64,000 nt of DNA, from NCBI GenBank assembly GCA_964344485.1, contig CAYFNF010000003.1, positions 1 through 64,000 on the forward strand, written 5' to 3'. The notes under the pieces are model-generated. The model was given only the letters and a program-made list of their open reading frames with translations, was not told where the DNA came from and ran no database searches. Source of the stretch: CAYFNF01 sp964344485 (GTDB lineage Bacteria; Patescibacteriota; Patescibacteriia; UBA9570; XYC2-FULL-38-9). Positions 16,504 to 26,093 of this stretch are shown in pieces. Each line of letters starts with the position of its first letter. Within the stretch, counting starts at the first letter, position 1. The position numbers were made by a program, and so were the translations under genes.

Positions 16504-17154
16504 CTAAAAATACCGCAAACTTTCAGTAATAAGACTAAACGCACTTGACTGAGAATCCTTCAGGCTCTTACTATCAGATACTGCGCTCACTACTATCCAA
16601 TTGGCATTTATAGGGTGTGTAAAGATCATGATCTTGTAGTACCTCTTCTCATGCAAGCCGTATAGCAACACTGCTTCTTGGTCCCACCATCGCATCTCTA
16701 CAATAGAGTCATCATTCAACGACAACTGTTCGGTAACAGTACTCTGTGCGAACTCAATGTCAGAATAGGCAGTGGAAGAGACTATGTCGATGCTGATAGA
16801 ATGATCAGCCCGCATGATTGATTGATGTTCACGCTCAGACTCCTGCTCTACAGTCATGTCAGTTAATATATATGACTCTAGGGTCTCTGGAACTACTGAC
16901 TGCATCACATCACTCTCTCTCCAAGTTGTCGGGTGCAATAGTGAAATCCCATACTGCTGATCTGTCAGTACTTGATGCGAGGTGCGGGCTTGGTAATACG
17001 GTTCACGAACAATCTGTTGCTCAGCGTCCGAATCTGCGCCAGGAACAACACGAAAGAAATAGATGAGCGCAATGATAAACAGGACAAGCAACAGAATTAT
17101 AAGAAATAGGTCAACTGGACGTACGGTACCAAGTTGATTGTTATCGTATCGCAT
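16504..17154 (-). CDS. Single-pass membrane protein of unknown function
   Basis: A 216-residue protein with a short cytoplasmic N-terminus, one strong membrane helix (about 16-38, FLIILLLVLFIIALIYFF) and an outer domain of about 170 residues. The outer domain pattern (QYGISLLHPTTW near the start, alternating strands, SLRYF at the end) resembles the PsbP/Mog1-like fold of many bacterial surface proteins, but this is a fold impression only. The ATG at 17154 was chosen because an in-frame GTG 30 bases earlier lies inside the secA 3' end. It starts 12 bases past the secA stop codon and is likely co-transcribed with it. Confidence 0.75.
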   Translation of the reverse strand: MRYDNNQLGTVRPVDLFLIILLLVLFIIALIYFFRVVPGADSDAEQQIVREPYYQARTSHQVLTDQQYGISLLHPTTWRESDVMQSVVPETLESYILTDMTVEQESEREHQSIMRADHSISIDIVSSTAYSDIEFAQSTVTEQLSLNDDSIVEMRWWDQEAVLLYGLHEKRYYKIMIFTHPINANWIVVSAVSDSKSLKDSQSSAFSLITESLRYF

Positions 17155-17165
17155 ATGCTTGACTA

Positions 17166-19958
17166 TTAATTCGCGCCGCAGCACTTCTTATACTTCTTGC
17201 CAGATCCACACGGACATGGATCATTTCGTCCGATCTTCTTGCCGTCATGATCCTTTTTTGCAGAGACGTGCGGTTGCTGTGCTTTTCGCCCTTCTTGATC
17301 TTGGCCTTGCTTCTCTTGCATCTGCTTGGCTGGAGCAGTGTATTGATGCTTCTTGGTCTTCATCTGCTTGTCAGCCACTGCTTTTGCATCACGAAGTTTA
17401 AAGATATTATAGACAATCTGTTTTTGAATATTGCTCAGCAACTCTTGGAAGAGCTGATAGGACTCTCGCTTGTACTCTACTAATGGATCACGTTGTCCGT
17501 ACCCTCGCAAACCGATGGAATCTCGAAGGAACGACATCTGATCTAAGTGCGCCATCCATAACATATCAATTGCACGTAAAGAGAATCCACGTTCCACCTG
17601 CTCTACTGCTTCTGGGTTCTCTACTTCCTCTACCATCTCGTTATACGCTTCGTGCGCGCGTTTGGAGAAGTAGTCGATGATCTTGGTCCTGGTTTCAGCA
17701 TCATGTAACTTGTCCCCTTCTGTCTTCTGTATATCTGTTAATGTTGCGAGATACTCTTGATTGGATGTTGGGAAGATAGAATTTACTGCATCACAAATAG
17801 TATCCAAATCCCATGCTTGCTGTTTCTCTTCGCCTTCTTCTTCTACCTCTTCCTTATTTGTATGGAATGAAACAATGTGTTCAATTTCCGCAACAATCAT
17901 GCCTAGAATATTCTCACGCAGTTCCTCTGGCTTTTGATCTAATAATTCATTTCTCTTACGGTAGATGACATCACGATGCTTATTCATGACGTCATCGTAT
18001 TCCACTAAGTGTTTTCGAATATCAAAGTGTCGGGCCTCTACTTTATTCTGCGCAGATTCAATAGACCGTGAGACCATGCGGTTCTCGATTGGCATATCGT
18101 CCGGTACTCCAAGCTTGCCCATAAAATTCTTCATGCGGTCTGATCCAAAGATACGCATCAGCTCATCATCCATGGACACAAAGAACTGACTCATTCCTGG
18201 GTCCCCTTGACGTCCAGCACGACCACGGAGCTGATTATCAATACGTCGTGATTCGTGTCGCTCAGTACCGATCACAGCTAACCCACCGAGTTCTTTTATC
18301 TTTCGTGCCTCTTCTACATCTATTGGGTTTCCTCCAAGGATAATGTCCACACCACGACCCGCCATGTTCGTTGCAACAGTCACTGCGCCTCTTTTACCTG
18401 CTTGAGCGATAATTTCTGCTTCCCGTTGATGTTGTTTTGCATTCAATACATTATGCGGAATAGCGTTTGCAGTAAGTAATTCGCTTAATAACTCATTCTG
18501 TTCAATTGAGATCGTGCCCAGCAAGATCGGTTGACCAGCGTCGTGCAGCTCCTTTATGCGAGCAATGACTGCTTTATACTTCCCTTCTTGGTTCTTATAG
18601 ACTCGATCAGAGAGATCTTTTCTGACTAATTCTCGATGCGTTGGAATCACTACTACATCTAGACCATAGATCTTATGGAACTCTTCTTGCTCGGTCTCTG
18701 CGGTACCAGTCATTCCTGAGACTTTGTTGTAGAGACGGAATAAATTCTGCAAAGTAATGGTCGCCAATGTGCGTGACTCCTGTTTAATCTCTAACCGCTC
18801 TTTTGCTTCAATTGCTTGATGTAGGCCTTCGGAGTAACGCCGGCCTTGCATCATGCGCCCAGTAAACTCATCAATGATCACTACCTCTCCTTCTTTTACT
18901 ACGTAATCTTTATCCCGAGTAAACAACATGCGCGCTTTCAACGCTTGCTCGATATGATGTACAGTACGTAGCCCGCCTTCAACGTAGATGTTGTCCACGC
19001 CCAACGTCTTTTCCAAGCGTGCGATTCCCTGGTCTGTTAGTGCGACTGAGCGCATCTTTTCGTCTACTGTAAAATCTGTCGCTTCGTCCAGTTGCGATAC
19101 AAGACTGGCAAACTGATAGTATTGTTCTGTTGCTTCCTCTGCTGGTGCTGAAATAATTAACGGTGTTCTCGCCTCATCAATTAAAATCGAATCCACCTCA
19201 TCAATAATAGCGTAGTTTAAACCGCGTTGAACTCGATCTTCCTTTCGCACCGCCATATTATCACGCAAGTAATCAAACCCGAATTCATTGTTCGTGCCAA
19301 AAACGATATCACATTCGTATACTTCTTTCCGTGTTGCTTCTCGTAAGTGTTCCATATCAGCAACCACCAGCGCTTCATATCCTGACCCTTCAGTAGATGC
19401 TTCATCTTCGTTTTCGGTAGAAGGTTCGTCATCTTCAGGGCGTCGCACTTTCTCAATATCAGTATCATAAATGAATCCAGCTTGATTCTGAATACATCCA
19501 ATAGTTAACCCTAAGAAGTGATAGACTTGACCCATCCAATCAGCGTCACGACGAGCTAAGTAGTCATTGACAGTAACGATATGTACTCCTTCGCCTGACA
19601 GCGCATTAATATAGGCAGCAGTAGTAGCGGCAAGCGTCTTTCCTTCGCCAGTCTTCATTTCCGCAATATTTCCTTTGTGTAGCACTGTACCACCAAGCAA
19701 CTGAACGTCATAATGCCGCTGTCCCAACGTTCTTCTGGCTGCTTCTCTGACGCACGCAAACGCTTCATGTAAGAAGTCATCTACTGTTTTCCCTTGTTTC
19801 AGAGCTTCTCGATATTCCTGTGTTTTCGCACGCAACTGCTCATCTGACAATTTCTGAATCTCTTCCTCATGTGCATTAATACGGTCTACGTCCTTTTGCA
19901 GCTGTTTTATAATGCGTTTATTTCGATCTCCGAATAGTTTTTCAATTGATTTATGCAT
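17166..19958 (-). CDS. secA: Preprotein translocase ATPase SecA
   Basis: A 930-residue motor that pushes unfolded preproteins through SecYEG. It has Walker A MKTGEGKT (101-108), the DEAD-like motif VDSILIDEARTPL, the IGTERHESRRIDNQLRGRAGRQGDPG helicase motif region, and a C-terminal zinc-binding SEC-C motif (CPCGSGKKYKKCC) that binds SecB or ribosomes in other bacteria. An acidic Ser/Glu-rich insertion of about 30 residues (near 170-200, between the nucleotide-binding core and the VVADMEHLREATRKEVY segment) is unusual but in frame. The ATG at 19958 gives a typical N-terminus. A longer TTG start would overlap the upstream gene. No clear Shine-Dalgarno is present. Confidence 0.97.
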   Translation of the reverse strand: MHKSIEKLFGDRNKRIIKQLQKDVDRINAHEEEIQKLSDEQLRAKTQEYREALKQGKTVDDFLHEAFACVREAARRTLGQRHYDVQLLGGTVLHKGNIAEMKTGEGKTLAATTAAYINALSGEGVHIVTVNDYLARRDADWMGQVYHFLGLTIGCIQNQAGFIYDTDIEKVRRPEDDEPSTENEDEASTEGSGYEALVVADMEHLREATRKEVYECDIVFGTNNEFGFDYLRDNMAVRKEDRVQRGLNYAIIDEVDSILIDEARTPLIISAPAEEATEQYYQFASLVSQLDEATDFTVDEKMRSVALTDQGIARLEKTLGVDNIYVEGGLRTVHHIEQALKARMLFTRDKDYVVKEGEVVIIDEFTGRMMQGRRYSEGLHQAIEAKERLEIKQESRTLATITLQNLFRLYNKVSGMTGTAETEQEEFHKIYGLDVVVIPTHRELVRKDLSDRVYKNQEGKYKAVIARIKELHDAGQPILLGTISIEQNELLSELLTANAIPHNVLNAKQHQREAEIIAQAGKRGAVTVATNMAGRGVDIILGGNPIDVEEARKIKELGGLAVIGTERHESRRIDNQLRGRAGRQGDPGMSQFFVSMDDELMRIFGSDRMKNFMGKLGVPDDMPIENRMVSRSIESAQNKVEARHFDIRKHLVEYDDVMNKHRDVIYRKRNELLDQKPEELRENILGMIVAEIEHIVSFHTNKEEVEEEGEEKQQAWDLDTICDAVNSIFPTSNQEYLATLTDIQKTEGDKLHDAETRTKIIDYFSKRAHEAYNEMVEEVENPEAVEQVERGFSLRAIDMLWMAHLDQMSFLRDSIGLRGYGQRDPLVEYKRESYQLFQELLSNIQKQIVYNIFKLRDAKAVADKQMKTKKHQYTAPAKQMQEKQGQDQEGRKAQQPHVSAKKDHDGKKIGRNDPCPCGSGKKYKKCCGAN

Positions 19959-19977
19959 ACTGATACACTCTAATTTG

Positions 19978-20985
19978 TTACACAAAAACAGTCAAACGTG
20001 CTGGTGAATATAGCTTTTTAATCTCCATGCTGGTCGGGGTGGCGCGTAGTGATGCGATGTGCGCATCAGGAAGTACTTGATGCATGGGTATTGAGAGATG
20101 CTCATCATAGACGCGTATATCACTACTATTGCCAAAAGTGGTGGGCACTGCAGATCCACGGTCTCGCAACTGTTGTAGTTGCGCTGCGGATAGCTCAATA
20201 TGTTGCAATAAGTGATAACTACCGTATTGATCTGGTAGTGCGCATTCAATCGTAAGCGATTCACGAACCCGCTCCCATGGTATGGACACCTGTCGATCAA
20301 CTATATATTGCTCTAGTTCTACTGGTGCATGCATGACCACGTCATGTTGACGATGTACTGCGTCAAACAGTCGTATCTGGCCAGGCACTCCGATGACTTT
20401 CTGTTGTTGCGCCTGGTGCACTGGTACAACAACCTGTTGAATCGACTGCTCGCGTTTCGGAGTGTGCTCTGTATATTTCTGGTGTTCAGACTCTCGCTGA
20501 ATCTGCTTGAACTCCTCCCAGAACAACTCTTCAGGGATGCTACTTGAAGACTGCGCCAGCTGTCGGAACCGGTCTTGAAGTGTCTGGAACGCTTTCTGAG
20601 CATAGAGATGAGCAAATAACTTCTCCCGAAATTCTGGATTGGTAAGTGCTGCATATCTGACTAGCTCTCGATAGAGCTCTGATAGCTGCGCTGAGTGCTT
20701 CCCTTCTCGATAGAGGTCCAAGTACTTAGATGCTTGCGGAAACATCTCTTGTACTGATGAATACCCGAGCTGACTCGCTAACGAGCGAGCCATGGGTGCG
20801 CCCCCGGAACGCAATATCTCATACAGATGCTCCACGGTCTGCAACACCTTGGGGTGAAACTGCGTACGAAGAAACTGCTCAGCAGCAGTATCTGAGGAAG
20901 GCTCTGGAACAGAAAATAGGCGCGCGATAATCCGGCGACGTAGACGTTGCAGGTCTTCAGCTGTTGGTTGATCGCTCGTACTCAT
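19978..20985 (-). CDS. Protein of unknown function between hpf and secA
   Basis: A 335-residue soluble protein, Gln/Glu/Arg-rich and mostly helical in its first 180 residues, with a beta-rich second half. I see no catalytic motif, signal peptide or membrane helix, and recognise no family. It starts 3 bases after the hpf stop codon and ends 19 bases before secA, so the three form an operon. The position next to the ribosome hibernation factor and SecA suggests a role around ribosomes or export, but nothing in the sequence confirms it. Confidence 0.75.
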   Translation of the reverse strand: MSTSDQPTAEDLQRLRRRIIARLFSVPEPSSDTAAEQFLRTQFHPKVLQTVEHLYEILRSGGAPMARSLASQLGYSSVQEMFPQASKYLDLYREGKHSAQLSELYRELVRYAALTNPEFREKLFAHLYAQKAFQTLQDRFRQLAQSSSSIPEELFWEEFKQIQRESEHQKYTEHTPKREQSIQQVVVPVHQAQQQKVIGVPGQIRLFDAVHRQHDVVMHAPVELEQYIVDRQVSIPWERVRESLTIECALPDQYGSYHLLQHIELSAAQLQQLRDRGSAVPTTFGNSSDIRVYDEHLSIPMHQVLPDAHIASLRATPTSMEIKKLYSPARLTVFV

Positions 20986-20988
20986 GAT

Positions 20989-21351
20989 TTATTGCTTTTT
21001 CCAGAAACTGAATATGGATTTTAGGCGACGTTGCGTTTTTTGTGCCTCCCGCCGCTTAGAGTAGTACTTGCTCTTTCTCTTTCGTAGTTGACGCTCAATT
21101 TCATCACGGCACACATCAATTGCTGCATAGAGGTCTTCTTTTGTCTCTTCAGAGCGCAACAGCGCATTCGGTACTTGCGCATTCATTCGCACATGGAACA
21201 CCTCTCCTTTATTGTGTCGCTGGTTCTTGTCTACTTCCACATCAATTGCCAGGATGTCATATCTCTCATTCAGTGGGGCTATTTTATCATTGATATACGA
21301 TTTTATCGCTTCAGTGAGCTCTATATTCTTACCCGTGATGTTTGTTGCCAT
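20989..21351 (-). CDS. hpf: Ribosome hibernation-promoting factor (HPF/RaiA family)
   Basis: A 120-residue, short-form HPF that binds the 30S decoding centre and silences ribosomes in starvation. It has the family beta-alpha-beta-beta-beta-alpha pattern: NITGKNIELTEAIKSYINDKI, EVDKNQRHNKGEVFHVRMNAQVP shortened here to its landmarks, and DLYAAIDVCRDEIERQLRKRK. It lacks the C-terminal dimerisation domain of long HPF, so it would stabilise 70S rather than drive 100S dimers by itself. The ATG at 21351 was preferred over an upstream in-frame start because MATNITGKN matches the family N-terminus. Confidence 0.9.
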   Translation of the reverse strand: MATNITGKNIELTEAIKSYINDKIAPLNERYDILAIDVEVDKNQRHNKGEVFHVRMNAQVPNALLRSEETKEDLYAAIDVCRDEIERQLRKRKSKYYSKRREAQKTQRRLKSIFSFWKKQ

Positions 21352-21421
21352 AGTAGTATTGTGTTTATCATATTTCCTATATTCTACCATATTCCTGGGC
21401 ATTGTATAAGTCCGCTTTGTA

Positions 21422-21445
21422 TTAAAAAAAGCCTATTCTGGCTCC
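21422..21445 (-). terminator. Weak terminator between hpf and murB
   Basis: On the minus strand GAGCC/GGCTT around AGAATA is followed by seven T. It lies between the end of murB (21467) and hpf, so it ends the ftsW-mur operon. Confidence 0.55.
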
Positions 21446-21466
21446 TGTCAATTGCTGACGCGTATA

Positions 21467-22351
21467 TTAATCAAAACCAATATACTCGATCTCTTCCATG
21501 AGTTGCACTCCAAGATTGTCTCGTACTTTTTGCTTTATGTAGGAAATCAGCATCACCACGTCATCTGCCGTAGCATCGCCGGTATTTATAATAAAATTTG
21601 CGTGTGTATCAGATATTTTTGCTCCACCGATCTGATGACCCTTATACCCTAACTCATCGATCAATTGAGCCGCTGATTGATCGGTCTGGTCTTTCGGGTT
21701 CTTAAATGCACAACCCGCAGTGCGTTCAGTAACTGCTTGAGACTGCTTTCGCTTATCGAGTAAAGCGCGAATCTTTTCTTGAATCTGTTGCGGCTCTGCC
21801 GACTGAAGCTGAAATAACGCTTCTAGAATCACGTATTTCTCATGCTTGAACACGCTGTCGCGATACGTAAACGCACATTGATCACTGGTCAGTACTGTTT
21901 CGGATCCGTTTGGGGCTAATACAGCAACTTGCTGTAACACATCTTTCATCTCTGACCCTTGTGCTCCTAAGTTTGCCCATACTGCTCCACCAACAGTCGC
22001 TGGCACTCCAGAAGCAAACTCCAAGCCAGATAACCCGTGTTTCGCGCACTGCTGAATGACGCTCTGCATTCGTGCACCAGCTTCGGCCCGCACTTGTTTC
22101 TGCTCAACATCGACGGAAATGGACTGCAGCTCTGCCTTAATTACCAGCCCATCGAATCCACTGTCAGCAATGAGAATATTAGACCCTCCGCCTAAGATAA
22201 ACCACGGTACTTGTTCCTGTTGCGCTTCTTGGATTGCGTGCAACAACTCCTGCTTCGATTGAACAGCAACGAAATATGTTGCAGGGCCGCCGATCTTAAA
22301 CGTGGTATACGGCGCGAGCGGCTCATTGGTTTGAAGATTCGGAATTTTCAT
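21467..22351 (-). CDS. murB: UDP-N-acetylenolpyruvoylglucosamine reductase MurB
   Basis: A 294-residue FAD enzyme that reduces UDP-GlcNAc-enolpyruvate to UDP-MurNAc in the cytoplasm. Landmarks are YTTFKIGGPA near residue 16, the FAD loop LGGGSNIL (about 53-60), SGLEFASGVPATVGGAVWANLGAQG and, near 214, TAGCAFKNP. In the best-studied MurB the residue at the Cys of that last motif is the catalytic Ser. Cys is found at this place in some MurB subtypes. It is the last gene of the ftsW-murG-murC-murB cluster and follows murC by 7 bases. Confidence 0.95.
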   Translation of the reverse strand: MKIPNLQTNEPLAPYTTFKIGGPATYFVAVQSKQELLHAIQEAQQEQVPWFILGGGSNILIADSGFDGLVIKAELQSISVDVEQKQVRAEAGARMQSVIQQCAKHGLSGLEFASGVPATVGGAVWANLGAQGSEMKDVLQQVAVLAPNGSETVLTSDQCAFTYRDSVFKHEKYVILEALFQLQSAEPQQIQEKIRALLDKRKQSQAVTERTAGCAFKNPKDQTDQSAAQLIDELGYKGHQIGGAKISDTHANFIINTGDATADDVVMLISYIKQKVRDNLGVQLMEEIEYIGFD

Positions 22352-22358
22352 GACAGTA

Positions 22359-23717
22359 CTATGGAATAAGGTCTTCTGCGAGTTTATAGATATCTCCAGC
22401 GCCCATAATTAGGAGAACGTTGTTCTTTTCAATATTCTCATCAATTTCTTTTCTAGTAGCTGCTACATCCTTTGAATACAGTGCATACTTACCGCGCTTC
22501 TCTACAGCAGCGACAAGGTCTTTGGAACTAATAGCTGCATCTTTCTCTTTCTCTCTTCCTGGAACATCAAATATTTCTTGAATAATTGTGAAGTCTGCTT
22601 CAGCAAAACTATCTGCAAACTGATCGAATAACTTTTTTGTTCGAGACCGCTGATGTGGTTGGAACGCAACTACGACTCGTTGCTTAGGATAGAACTCTCT
22701 TGCAGCTTTTATTGTGCTATGAATAGCAGTAGGGTGATGCGCATAGTCAGAGATCACTGTAGCACCTTTATACGCGCCGAGCACTTCGAACCGACGCCAA
22801 ATACCCTTAAACGTTTTCAGTGCATGCTGAATGACGTGGTCGGAAACATCCAGTTGTCGACTCGCAGCGATTGCAGCAAGTGCATTATACACATTAAATT
22901 TGCCTGGCAGCTTTAACTCAAAGTCAGTATTGCCCACGGTAAAGGTCTGCTTCTTTTTTTCATATTGAATATCCGCAGCCATGGTTTGTGCATCGTGGTG
23001 GATACCGTATGTAGCGATGGTGTAGTCGGATCCGAGTTCTTTACTCTCTGAATCATCGGTGTTTTTTATCAGTACACCGTTCTTGGGTAAGTGGTTAATG
23101 TATTTCTGAAATGTCATTACGATATGCTCCAAATCTCGATAGTGATCAAGATGATCCTCTTCAATGTTGGTCAGTACAATCATGTCTGGATACAGGAGCA
23201 GCATATGCGACTTGTGCTCGCATGCTTCTACAATTAAGTACTTCTTGCTACCGTATCGTGCATTGCTATCAAACTCTTTTGCTACGCTTCCCACAATTAC
23301 AGTTGGATCTTCTCCTGCTTCAGTCAGAATATGCGCTATCATTGCAGTAGTTGTGGACTTGCCGTGCGTCCCTGAGATCGCAATAGTATACTCAAATTCC
23401 TTCATGTAGTGCCCAACCGCCTCAAAGTAACTCATCATCGTAACTCCGAGTTTCTCTGCTTTTTTATACTCAGCACTATCTCTAGGCAGGGCATCTGAAT
23501 ACACATATAAATCAGTAGAAGAGTCAATTTTACTTCCGTCCTGCACATGATGAATAGAGATACCTTTGCGCTGTAGCCGCTTAATGATGTGTGAGCGCGC
23601 GATGTCAGACCCTTGCACCTCTTTTCCATCCAGCTTTAACAACTGCGCTAATGCAGACATGCCGATGCCTCCGATGCCGGAAAAATAGATATTCTGATAT
23701 TGTGTGAGTCCTTCCAT
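22359..23717 (-). CDS. murC: UDP-N-acetylmuramate--L-alanine ligase MurC
   Basis: A 452-residue Mur ligase that adds the first amino acid of the peptidoglycan stem, using ATP. The N-terminal UDP-binding Rossmann motif is FSGIGGIGMSALA (about 12-24), the ATP loop GTHGKST is at 116-122, and Mur-ligase middle and C-terminal signatures include NIEEDHLDHY, DYAHHPTAI and FQPHQRSRTK. The ATG at 23717 was chosen. A longer frame would run back into murG. The sequence before this ATG has a TACAAT box only about 6 bases upstream, hinting at a leaderless transcript in addition to operon read-through. Confidence 0.96.
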   Translation of the reverse strand: MEGLTQYQNIYFSGIGGIGMSALAQLLKLDGKEVQGSDIARSHIIKRLQRKGISIHHVQDGSKIDSSTDLYVYSDALPRDSAEYKKAEKLGVTMMSYFEAVGHYMKEFEYTIAISGTHGKSTTTAMIAHILTEAGEDPTVIVGSVAKEFDSNARYGSKKYLIVEACEHKSHMLLLYPDMIVLTNIEEDHLDHYRDLEHIVMTFQKYINHLPKNGVLIKNTDDSESKELGSDYTIATYGIHHDAQTMAADIQYEKKKQTFTVGNTDFELKLPGKFNVYNALAAIAASRQLDVSDHVIQHALKTFKGIWRRFEVLGAYKGATVISDYAHHPTAIHSTIKAAREFYPKQRVVVAFQPHQRSRTKKLFDQFADSFAEADFTIIQEIFDVPGREKEKDAAISSKDLVAAVEKRGKYALYSKDVAATRKEIDENIEKNNVLLIMGAGDIYKLAEDLIP

Positions 23718-23742
23718 ACAGGTATTGTACTTGATTGTTGCG

Positions 23743-24825
23743 CTATTGGCGAATACCAGTAGAAGCAGCTGATTCAATACATGTCAGGAATAACTCATTG
23801 GCGTTTGGTGAAGTTAACTGTGTAATATTGTTTGAGAGATCAGCGAGAGCTTCTTGATTGCGCAGCAATTGCAGAATTTCACCCTTCAACGCATCTGTAT
23901 CCATTTCTCTTTGGTCCAGAACAAGCGCTGCGTTGTGCTGCTGTAACATGGTAGCGTTTGCTTCTTGATGCGACTGTGGCATTGGGATGATAATTGCAGG
24001 CTTCCCGAGCGCAGCACATTCACTTATAGTCCCGAGGCCAGCACGTCCGACAATCAGATCTGCTTTCTGTAATGCCTCAGCCATGCCTTGATGTAGTATC
24101 TCAAACTGATGATATCGATGGTGTGTGATCCTCTCCATCACTCCGGCTCGTCCTTTTCCGATAATATGTATCACGTTCGCGTGCTCACACAACGCTGCAC
24201 TCACGAGTTCATTTATCGCTTGCGCTCCGGTTCCTCCACCAAAGATTAATACGGTCGGTACTGTGCTATCGATTGGTATGTCATTAGTTGTTGCGGTTAA
24301 ATCCCGAATAGGGTTGCCGATCCACTGGACTTTTTCATTTGATGATTCGTCGCCATCAGTTGCTTCAGCACTCGAAAAATATTGAACGGACTCTTTGAAC
24401 GCCACAGTGATCTTGGTCGCAAACCGTTGCATGAGCTTGTTTGCAAGTCCTGGCTGCAAGTCCTGCTGATGTATCATAGAAGGAATACGCAGCAACCATC
24501 CAATCCAGACAAACGGCACAGACGTAAACCCTCCAGCAGAGACAATCACATTAGGACGCCAACGCAGTAAAAGAAAGAATGCAGAACAAAGAGCAATGCT
24601 ACACTCAATCGGTAATAGTAAGTGGTGCCAAGAAAAGTACCGACGTAGCTTTGGAGCTACTATTGCATGAAACTCTACTCCAGCGTTTTCTACTAGTGTT
24701 TTTTCTGGACCAGAAAATGTCCCGATAAAATGGATATCGTGCTTCTGCTCTTTGAGATGAGGAATCACTGCTAGTAATGGGGCGACTGATCCAAGCGTGC
24801 CTCCTCCGGTAAGTAGAATACGCAT
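23743..24825 (-). CDS. murG: UDP-GlcNAc:lipid I glycosyltransferase MurG
   Basis: A 360-residue GT28 enzyme that makes lipid II on the inner face of the membrane. It shows the N-terminal LLTGGGTLGSVAP loop (the usual G-x-G-G-H has Thr in place of His here), VSAGGFTSVPFVWIGWLLRIP, FGGGTGAQAINE of the second domain, and ADLIVGRAGLGTISECAALGKPAIIIPMP, which binds UDP-GlcNAc. Usual MurG proteins also have HEQN where this one has HQQD. It follows ftsW by 12 bases in the classic division-cell-wall gene order. Confidence 0.94.
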   Translation of the reverse strand: MRILLTGGGTLGSVAPLLAVIPHLKEQKHDIHFIGTFSGPEKTLVENAGVEFHAIVAPKLRRYFSWHHLLLPIECSIALCSAFFLLLRWRPNVIVSAGGFTSVPFVWIGWLLRIPSMIHQQDLQPGLANKLMQRFATKITVAFKESVQYFSSAEATDGDESSNEKVQWIGNPIRDLTATTNDIPIDSTVPTVLIFGGGTGAQAINELVSAALCEHANVIHIIGKGRAGVMERITHHRYHQFEILHQGMAEALQKADLIVGRAGLGTISECAALGKPAIIIPMPQSHQEANATMLQQHNAALVLDQREMDTDALKGEILQLLRNQEALADLSNNITQLTSPNANELFLTCIESAASTGIRQ

Positions 24826-24837
24826 AAACGTTAGTAA

Positions 24838-26055
24838 TCAATGAGTATACCGTGATATATTAGCTAAAATGCCGGTAGCTGCAAGTAACGTGATCAGAGA
24901 AGAGCTTCCGTAGCTGATAAACGGTAGTGTAATACCCGTGAGAGGTAGTAGCGATAACATGGCACCGATATTGATGAATGCTTGGAATCCGATCCATGTT
25001 GCAATCCCGACTGCTAATAGCTTACTAAATTGGTCGGGTGCGCGTTGCGCAATACGCAGCGCGTATAATGTCAGTACTAAAAACAGTACAACAATGCTCA
25101 TAGCAATGAAGAAGCCCATCTCTTCAGCAATGATTGCAAAGATAGAATCTGTTGCTACTTCGGGGAGATAATTATATTTTTGCCGTGAGTGCCCAAGACC
25201 GAGACCAAAAAAACCTCCTGAGCCGATAGCGAGTAACGCTTGATTAATGTGATATCCGCTACCCTGAGGGTCGAGTTCGGGATTAAGAAACACAGAAAAA
25301 CGAGCTGCGCGGTATGGCGCAACTTTGATCAACGCAAACAATGCGACAACACCGCCGATAGCGATATACCCTAAGTGCTTCCACGGCGCGCCAGCAACAA
25401 AATAGATCATCACGGAAATCACTGCTATGACGACTGTGGTACTGAGGTCTTTCTGAGCAACGGCGATCAATAGCACGATCGCTCCGAGCATAGCCAGGAA
25501 CGCCATTAATCCGTATGATACATCTTCTACATCTTTTCCTCGCTTCTCGAGCCATGCAGCTAAGTAGATGAGGAACGTAATCTTTACAATTTCAGAGGGT
25601 TGAAAGAAGAATCCGCCGATACTGATCCATCGTTTAGCACCCAACAACTCTACACCTATTCCAGGGATGAACACTAACAGCAATAGCACCATAGTAGCTG
25701 CTGCAATTGGAAATGCGTGCTTCTTCCAATACCGATAATCAATCTTGCTCATGATATAGAACGCAATTCCACCCAACAACACCCCGTACAACATTTGGTG
25801 CTTTAAGTAGTAGTAACTATCCCCGTGGGATTGATACGACAACACCGAACTAGCAGAAGAAAGTGCAATTAAACCAAATACAATAATCACTCCAACGATC
25901 ACTAGTAATGTAGTGTCTGGCGGGCGTGCAATAGTTGTTGCGCCAGTGCGAATAGAGCCTTTTGCAGGCGCTGCTTTTCTACGCACGCGCGCAGCATTCT
26001 TTACTGGTCCAGAAGTACGTTTTGATACCTTTCGTTTTGAGCGGTTTCTTGCCAT
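24838..26055 (-). CDS. ftsW: Lipid II polymerase FtsW (SEDS family)
   Basis: A 405-residue SEDS glycosyltransferase that polymerises lipid II at the division site. A basic cytoplasmic head (1-45, Arg/Lys/Ala-rich) leads to about ten membrane helices. Family motifs include GAKRWISIGGFFFQPSEI, KDLSTT, NQALLAIGSGGFFGLGLG and a final LPLTGITLPFISYGSSSL. It is called FtsW rather than RodA because murG, murC and murB follow. The ATG at 26055 was chosen because a perfect TATAAT ends 6 bases before it. The frame stays open for a further 111 codons upstream, but that stretch is a structured RNA-like region with a terminator. Confidence 0.93.
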   Translation of the reverse strand: MARNRSKRKVSKRTSGPVKNAARVRRKAAPAKGSIRTGATTIARPPDTTLLVIVGVIIVFGLIALSSASSVLSYQSHGDSYYYLKHQMLYGVLLGGIAFYIMSKIDYRYWKKHAFPIAAATMVLLLLVFIPGIGVELLGAKRWISIGGFFFQPSEIVKITFLIYLAAWLEKRGKDVEDVSYGLMAFLAMLGAIVLLIAVAQKDLSTTVVIAVISVMIYFVAGAPWKHLGYIAIGGVVALFALIKVAPYRAARFSVFLNPELDPQGSGYHINQALLAIGSGGFFGLGLGHSRQKYNYLPEVATDSIFAIIAEEMGFFIAMSIVVLFLVLTLYALRIAQRAPDQFSKLLAVGIATWIGFQAFINIGAMLSLLPLTGITLPFISYGSSSLITLLAATGILANISRYTH

Positions 26056-26061
26056 AAACGT

Positions 26062-26067
26062 ATTATA
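26062..26067 (-). promoter_or_regulatory. TATAAT box for a leaderless ftsW transcript
   Basis: A perfect -10 box ends 6 bases before the ftsW ATG, so transcription would begin at or next to the A of ATG. No convincing -35 box is present at 16-18 bases, where the upstream terminator stem lies. Confidence 0.5.
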
Positions 26068-26069
26068 CC

Positions 26070-26093
26070 AAAAAACAGAGCGTTGTGCCCTGT
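26070..26093 (-). terminator. Terminator of the structured RNA region, directly before ftsW
   Basis: On the minus strand ACAGGGC pairs with GCTCTGT (one G-U pair) around ACAAC and is followed by five T. The 17-base core CAGGGCANAACGCTCTG recurs in the terminator at 59772-59800. Confidence 0.8.
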
